Assembly (NCBI RefSeq): GCF_020524285.1
Contig: NZ_JAIVKX010000027.1
Coordinates: forward strand, 1-55,827
Direction of reading: 5' to 3'
Source of the DNA: Alloyangia pacifica
GTDB taxonomy: Bacteria > Pseudomonadota > Alphaproteobacteria > Rhodobacterales > Rhodobacteraceae
DNA length: 55,827 bases
The translations under genes were made by a program, and so were the position numbers. This document shows positions 52,127-55,827 of this stretch, one piece after another. A model generated the notes under the pieces. That model was not told where the DNA came from and did not search any database. It was given only the letters and a program-made list of their open reading frames with translations. The stretch's first letter is position 1. The number at the start of each line of letters is the position of its first letter.

Positions 52127-53647
52127 ATGAAATTCAGATATTTGACCTTTGCAGGCCCGCTCTTCGCCCTGGCCGCGATATCGACCCAAGCCATCGCGCA
52201 GAATAGCGACTTTCCGTCGCTGCAGATGCAGGATGTCGAGCAGATTTCGATCGATGTCGATCTCGACGGGGCCATCGAGCGCCTGTCGAAGGCGATCACC
52301 TTCCCCACGATCTCGAACCAGGATCGCGAGGATTTCGACACGCAGGCCTTCGATGAGTACCACGCCTTCATCCAGCAGGCCTATCCGCTGGTCCACGAGA
52401 CGCTGAAGCGGGAAATCCTCGGCGATCCGCGCCCCTACAGCCTGCTCTATACGTGGGAGGGCAAGAACCCCGATCTGCCGCCCGCGCTGTTCTACGCGCA
52501 TCAGGATGTTGTGCCGGTGCCGCCGGATTCCCGTGACGAGTGGGATCAGGAGCCGTTCGCGGGCACGGTGGCCGATGGCTACCTCTGGGGTCGCGGTGCC
52601 ATGGACGACAAGAACCAGATCCACGGCATCCTCGAGGCCGCCGAGATGCGGCTCGCCGAAGGCTGGCAGCCAGAGCGCACGCTCTATTTCGTCTTCGGTC
52701 AGGACGAAGAGGTCGGCGGACCAGAAGGCGCTGCCCATATCGCCCAGGTGCTGGAAGACCGCGGGATCGAGCGCTTTGCCTTCGTGATGGATGAATCCGC
52801 GCCGCTCATCCCCGGCATCTTCCCGGGCCTTCCCGACAACACCGCGCTGATCGGCATCGCGCAGAAAGGCTATCTCAGCCTCGAACTGGCGATCAACGCC
52901 GTCGGCGGCCACTCCTCGCAGCCGCCCGAAGAGTCGAACATCGGCATTCTCGCCGAAGCGATCACCAAGCTCGAAGACGCGCAGTTCCCCTATCGCATCC
53001 ACCCCGCGCTGCGGGCCCAGTACCGCTACCTCGGGCCGGAGCTGGATGAGGAGCTTCAGCCGCTCTACTCTGCGGTCGCTTTCGGAAAGGAAGGCGAGAT
53101 GACGGAGGACGAGAAGAAGTTCATCGAGGTCATGGCGGGAAACCCGGTCACCCGGGCGATGATGCGCACCACCATCGCCGTGACCATGTTCAACGCGGGC
53201 ATCAAGGACAACGTGCTGCCGCCCTCGGCCACGGCGGTGGTCAACTTCCGCCCGATGCCCGGCGACACGCCCGAGGTGATCATCCAGCACGTCAAGGACG
53301 CGATTCAGGATGACCGCATCACTCTGCGCGACATCTCCGCCTCAACCCCCGCGACCGCTATCGCTGACCCCGAGGGGCCGGGCTACAAGGCGATGGAAAA
53401 GACCATCCGCCAGATCTGGGGGAATGATCTGGTCGTCGCACCGTTTTTCGTGATCGGCGGGTCGGACTCCAAGCACTTCCAGGCGCGGTCCTTTGCCCCG
53501 GACGTCTATACCTTCACCGCCATCCAACTCGAGAACATGAAGGAATTCGAAGGCTTCCACGGCGTCAACGAGCGCCTTCTGGTGGACGAATACGCCAAGA
53601 CAATCGCGTTCTTCTATCAGATCATGAGCAATCTCGACGAGCTGTAG
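52127..53647 (+). CDS. Exported M20 peptidase, PM20D1/carboxypeptidase S-like
   Basis: This 506-residue protein has a Sec signal (residues 1-25, ending AIAQ). M20 metal and catalytic residues are in place: H125 and D127 (YAHQDVVPV), bridging D160 (GRGAMDDK), and the E194-E195 pair (GQDEEVGG). The dimerisation/lid domain carries GGHSSQPP. Length and motifs are closest to PM20D1 and yeast CPS1, which hydrolyse (or reversibly form) N-acyl amino acids and small peptides. ATG at 52127 follows GAGGAA. It is the last intact gene before the right-hand integrase remnant. Confidence 0.92.
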   Translation: MKFRYLTFAGPLFALAAISTQAIAQNSDFPSLQMQDVEQISIDVDLDGAIERLSKAITFPTISNQDREDFDTQAFDEYHAFIQQAYPLVHETLKREILGDPRPYSLLYTWEGKNPDLPPALFYAHQDVVPVPPDSRDEWDQEPFAGTVADGYLWGRGAMDDKNQIHGILEAAEMRLAEGWQPERTLYFVFGQDEEVGGPEGAAHIAQVLEDRGIERFAFVMDESAPLIPGIFPGLPDNTALIGIAQKGYLSLELAINAVGGHSSQPPEESNIGILAEAITKLEDAQFPYRIHPALRAQYRYLGPELDEELQPLYSAVAFGKEGEMTEDEKKFIEVMAGNPVTRAMMRTTIAVTMFNAGIKDNVLPPSATAVVNFRPMPGDTPEVIIQHVKDAIQDDRITLRDISASTPATAIADPEGPGYKAMEKTIRQIWGNDLVVAPFFVIGGSDSKHFQARSFAPDVYTFTAIQLENMKEFEGFHGVNERLLVDEYAKTIAFFYQIMSNLDEL

Positions 53648-53874
53648 GGGATTTCGGAAGGGGCGGCGGCCATTGCCCCCCGGGGTTACAAGCCGCGCTG
53701 TTGCGTTGATTGGGCGAAGAGCGTCCTGCGTCAGACCGCGAACAGCAACAGCCGCAAAGCAACTGAAGGAGCGGCGGAGTTTTCGACTCCGCTCTCACCA
53801 GTTTTTCGACGGAACTCGCAGACCTTTCCAAGGGCGTGGAGGCCCCTCAACAAACTGGATGCTGCGGGTGATAG

Positions 53875-53958
53875 CATACCAAGATGGACAGTACGGTGCG
53901 CTACCTGGGCGTGGAGCTTGAGGACGCCCTCGCCATCGCTGAAGCCGTGGAGATTTGA
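53875..53958 (+). pseudogene. 3' remnant of a tyrosine recombinase, inverted relative to the intact one
   Basis: The 27 codons plus stop read HTKMDSTVRYLG followed by VELEDALAIAEAVEI. They match the last 27 residues of the intact integrase at 32690-33322 (HTKVDSTVRYLG, then VELEDALSIAESVDI) with five substitutions, including the catalytic Tyr motif. Similarity stops abruptly at an in-frame TAG just before the His. Silent changes throughout the DNA show that this is an old, diverged copy. Confidence 0.8.
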
Positions 53959-54426
53959 ATGAACTGGGCCGTTTCAACGCGGACGGCCCTGGGCTCCCAA
54001 TCGAAAAGGCCTGAGCAGACCTTCGTAGGTGCCCGCAGCGAACTTCGGCTTACCTCGCAACTTCGCGGGCGCAGCGTGAATCGAGCACATGCGGCGAACG
54101 ACTGAAAGGTCCCGCTGTGCAGCCAGTGCTTCTGAGAAATTTGCTGCATTGCGCATGAACGACAGGATCCACGGCTGCGATGCGGCATGAATGCTTGCTG
54201 CGCCGACGCAAACATTCCGCTGCGTGCGCGTGCAGCGCAAAATCGGCTCTTCCGCAATGGGCTCGGTGCCGTCATGCGGCGATGCAGCGACGGACCACTG
54301 GTGTGCGGACTGTGCGGTCGTTCAGCGGACAACTAATGCATGTGCAGCATAAGCACGAGGCGCTCTGGTGGGCGTGATTTGAATGGTAGTGACCTTCGAG
54401 ATCCAGAAAGTGCGGGATCGCCTCTC
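53959..54426. other. Intergenic region after the integrase remnant
   Basis: No gene is supported in this 468-base stretch. It contains short GC-rich, mosaic-looking blocks with open minus-strand frames that lack ribosome sites and domains. It looks like scrambled intergenic DNA at an island boundary. Confidence 0.45.
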
Positions 54427-55305
54427 TCAACTTGGAACTCCCTCCAGCATGCGCCTGACCGCGGCTGCTGCGCTCAGATTTTGATCCTGCGCCCATAGCA
54501 AAGTGACATCGACATCGTAGTGCCTGTTCCTGAGCGTTCGAAAGACCGCACCCACTTCCGAACGCGCCATGACCTCAGGAATGATGGCAACCCCGAGGCC
54601 TGCCGCGACAAGGCCCACCGTCATCGAGGGGTTGCTGACGGTCCGGTAAGATGCCGGCCAATACCCCAAGGCGCCCGCAGTCAGAGACAGGCCCGAAATA
54701 TCATCCGGTCCGGCGAACCCAATGAAAGTCTCGTCTCGCAAGTCCTCTGGCGAGACGTCTTCTCCGGGAGCGAGGGGGTGATTTTCGGGCAGGACCACGA
54801 TCGCGGGTTGGACGATCATCTCATGCATCGACAGTCCGTCAGGTACGGTCAGTGAGGCAACCGTGGCCAGGGCCGCATCGAGATCGCCCCGCAGCACTGC
54901 GGCGGGCGCACGTGCCGGATGGACCTCGACCGGTTCAATCAAGAGCTTTGGACTGGTGCTGTTAAACGACTGCATCACCATTCTAAGGACACCGGACTCT
55001 ACCGCGCCCGACGAGATGCCAAGCCGCAGTTTGCCAACCATTCCCTGATGGGCTGCACGCGCGATGTATTGGGCCTGCTCGGCATGGTGCAGGCAACGGC
55101 GGACCTCCTGCCGGAACAGATCTCCGGCGTGGGTGAGCGCGACCTTGCGTTTTGACCTGGCAAACAGCGCGACACCCAGTTCCTCTTCGAGCTTCTTGAT
55201 CTGCATCGACAGGGCAGGCTGAACGATGTTGAGGCGTTCGGCTGCCAGGCCGAAATGCAGGGTGTCGGCAAGAACCGTGAAATATCGTAGCTGGCGAAGC
55301 TCCAT
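54427..55305 (-). CDS. LysR family transcriptional regulator
   Basis: This 292-residue protein has a textbook LysR N-terminus (MELRQLRYFTVLADTLHFGLAA) with the helix-turn-helix at about residues 16-45 and a substrate-binding domain resembling that of aromatic-compound regulators. It is divergent from the Tat-exported cupin gene at 55406, which it probably controls. The 100-base shared promoter region contains AAATCAG and CTGATTT arms, possibly part of a LysR site. Confidence 0.93.
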   Translation of the reverse strand: MELRQLRYFTVLADTLHFGLAAERLNIVQPALSMQIKKLEEELGVALFARSKRKVALTHAGDLFRQEVRRCLHHAEQAQYIARAAHQGMVGKLRLGISSGAVESGVLRMVMQSFNSTSPKLLIEPVEVHPARAPAAVLRGDLDAALATVASLTVPDGLSMHEMIVQPAIVVLPENHPLAPGEDVSPEDLRDETFIGFAGPDDISGLSLTAGALGYWPASYRTVSNPSMTVGLVAAGLGVAIIPEVMARSEVGAVFRTLRNRHYDVDVTLLWAQDQNLSAAAAVRRMLEGVPS

Positions 55306-55405
55306 AAATCAGACCTCGTGATTATTCAGTCAGAAATTCCTATTACACCTGATTTTTCTGGTGCGATACCCATCGCCTGAAACGATCAAGTGCTTAGGAA
55401 TCGGC

Positions 55406-55827
55406 ATGAAACTGACACGCAGGAACTTCTTTCGAAACGCAGCGATCGGCGGTGCCGCCGCGGCTATCACCGGCGACGTCGCCCTTGCGGACGCTCCGCT
55501 GGGGCAGATCCCCTTCGCGCAGGCCACCGGTCAACTCCCGGGCAAGCCCGAGCTTTATGCGCTGCGCGACGGAGAGGGCGAGCACCACCTGATCGGCGGT
55601 CAGGTCGCGACGCTGATCGCGCGGCCCCAGGATACCGGTGGCGATTGCCAGGCCGCAGTGCTGACGGGGTCGATGGAGGCGGGCCTGCCGCTGCATCGCC
55701 ATGACGAGACCGAGGAAGCGCTGTATGTCATGGCCGGTCGGCTGGAGCTGCATCTCGATGGCAAGGTCCACATGCTGACTGCCGGGGACTACGCCTATGT
55801 TCCTGCCGGGACCGTCCACGGCTATCG
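55406..55827 (+). CDS. Tat-exported cupin (bicupin N-terminal half), truncated by window edge
   Basis: The 140 complete codons start with a Tat signal (TRRNFFRNAAIGGAAAAI, residues 4-21). One cupin barrel follows, with putative metal ligands in LPLHRHDETEEALYV (HxH and Glu) and in YVPAGTVHGY (His). The layout matches the first barrel of quercetinase-type bicupins, and the window ends where the second half should follow. It lies divergent from a LysR regulator. Confidence 0.85.
   Translation, partial: MKLTRRNFFRNAAIGGAAAAITGDVALADAPLGQIPFAQATGQLPGKPELYALRDGEGEHHLIGGQVATLIARPQDTGGDCQAAVLTGSMEAGLPLHRHDETEEALYVMAGRLELHLDGKVHMLTAGDYAYVPAGTVHGY

Noticed and set aside
32690..53958. Integrase copies as a recent inverted duplication able to flip the island
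   Set aside because: The 84 shared bases differ at many silent sites, so they are old, diverged copies, too short and mismatched for efficient homologous inversion.
1..55827. Complete circular plasmid
   Set aside because: No replication, partition or transfer gene was found, and the reading frames at the two edges do not join directly; circularity remains only a possibility.

Overview
The window looks like accessory DNA from a high-GC alphaproteobacterium, most likely a marine Rhodobacterales (Roseobacter-type). I base this on codon usage, the style of the ABC/ROK sugar operon, the DUF4394-ECF sigma-RskA module, the tnsA-tnsB-tnsC-tniQ transposition genes and the many Tat/Sec-exported hydrolases. 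No chromosomal housekeeping gene, rRNA, tRNA, CRISPR array or replication gene was seen, so I cannot tell plasmid from genomic island.

Layout. (1) 1-8.5 kb: the C-terminal half of a bicupin, then a ROK regulator convergent with a minus-strand galactoside operon (binding protein, two permeases, ATPase, GH42 beta-galactosidase). The operon has a good sigma70-like promoter abutted by a perfect 12-bp palindrome. (2) 8.8-14.3 kb: an atypical SDR, a tandem pair of YdcZ/DUF606 transporters divergent from a LysR regulator, and a DUF4394 / ECF sigma / RskA anti-sigma cluster. (3) 14.3-24.2 kb: a mobile zone. An AT-richer stretch with inverted repeats leads into a Tn7-like transposition module, with a 75-codon remnant of a second tnsB wedged between tnsA and tnsB. 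Downstream are repeated GGCCATTT boxes, two unknown small genes and a dead IS1182-type transposase. (4) 24.2-32.5 kb: AraC plus EamA exporter, a decayed cation/proton antiporter, LtrA coupled to a voltage-gated-type K+ channel, and a LysR regulator next to tandem Cys-nucleophile alpha/beta hydrolases. (5) 32.7-54 kb: a compact tyrosine recombinase on the minus strand and, 20.5 kb away on the plus strand, a diverged 28-codon remnant of the same kind of recombinase. They bracket an island of exported hydrolases: three metallo-amidohydrolases, an M19 dipeptidase homologue, a D-aminoacylase-like protein, two beta-lactamase-fold serine hydrolases (one with an in-frame amber codon) and an M20 peptidase. 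The island also holds two paralogous AraC regulators, an orphan membrane-fusion adaptor, a 2TM K+ channel, an AI-2E family transporter, a cardiolipin synthase and an outer-membrane barrel. (6) 54.4-55.8 kb: a LysR regulator divergent from the N-terminal half of a Tat-exported cupin.

How it works together. Region 1 should import a galactoside and cleave it in the cytoplasm under ROK control. Region 5 is the most unusual part. Eight hydrolases of unrelated folds, seven of them still intact, nearly all act on amide or peptide-like bonds and nearly all carry export signals. They are gathered with their own regulators and envelope proteins but without any importer, suggesting an outward-facing system that degrades amino-acid conjugates or peptides, or modifies or protects the envelope. 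That reading is inference. The window opens in the C-terminal half and closes in the N-terminal half of bicupin-type genes, so the molecule may be circular or the sequence broken at a repeated gene.
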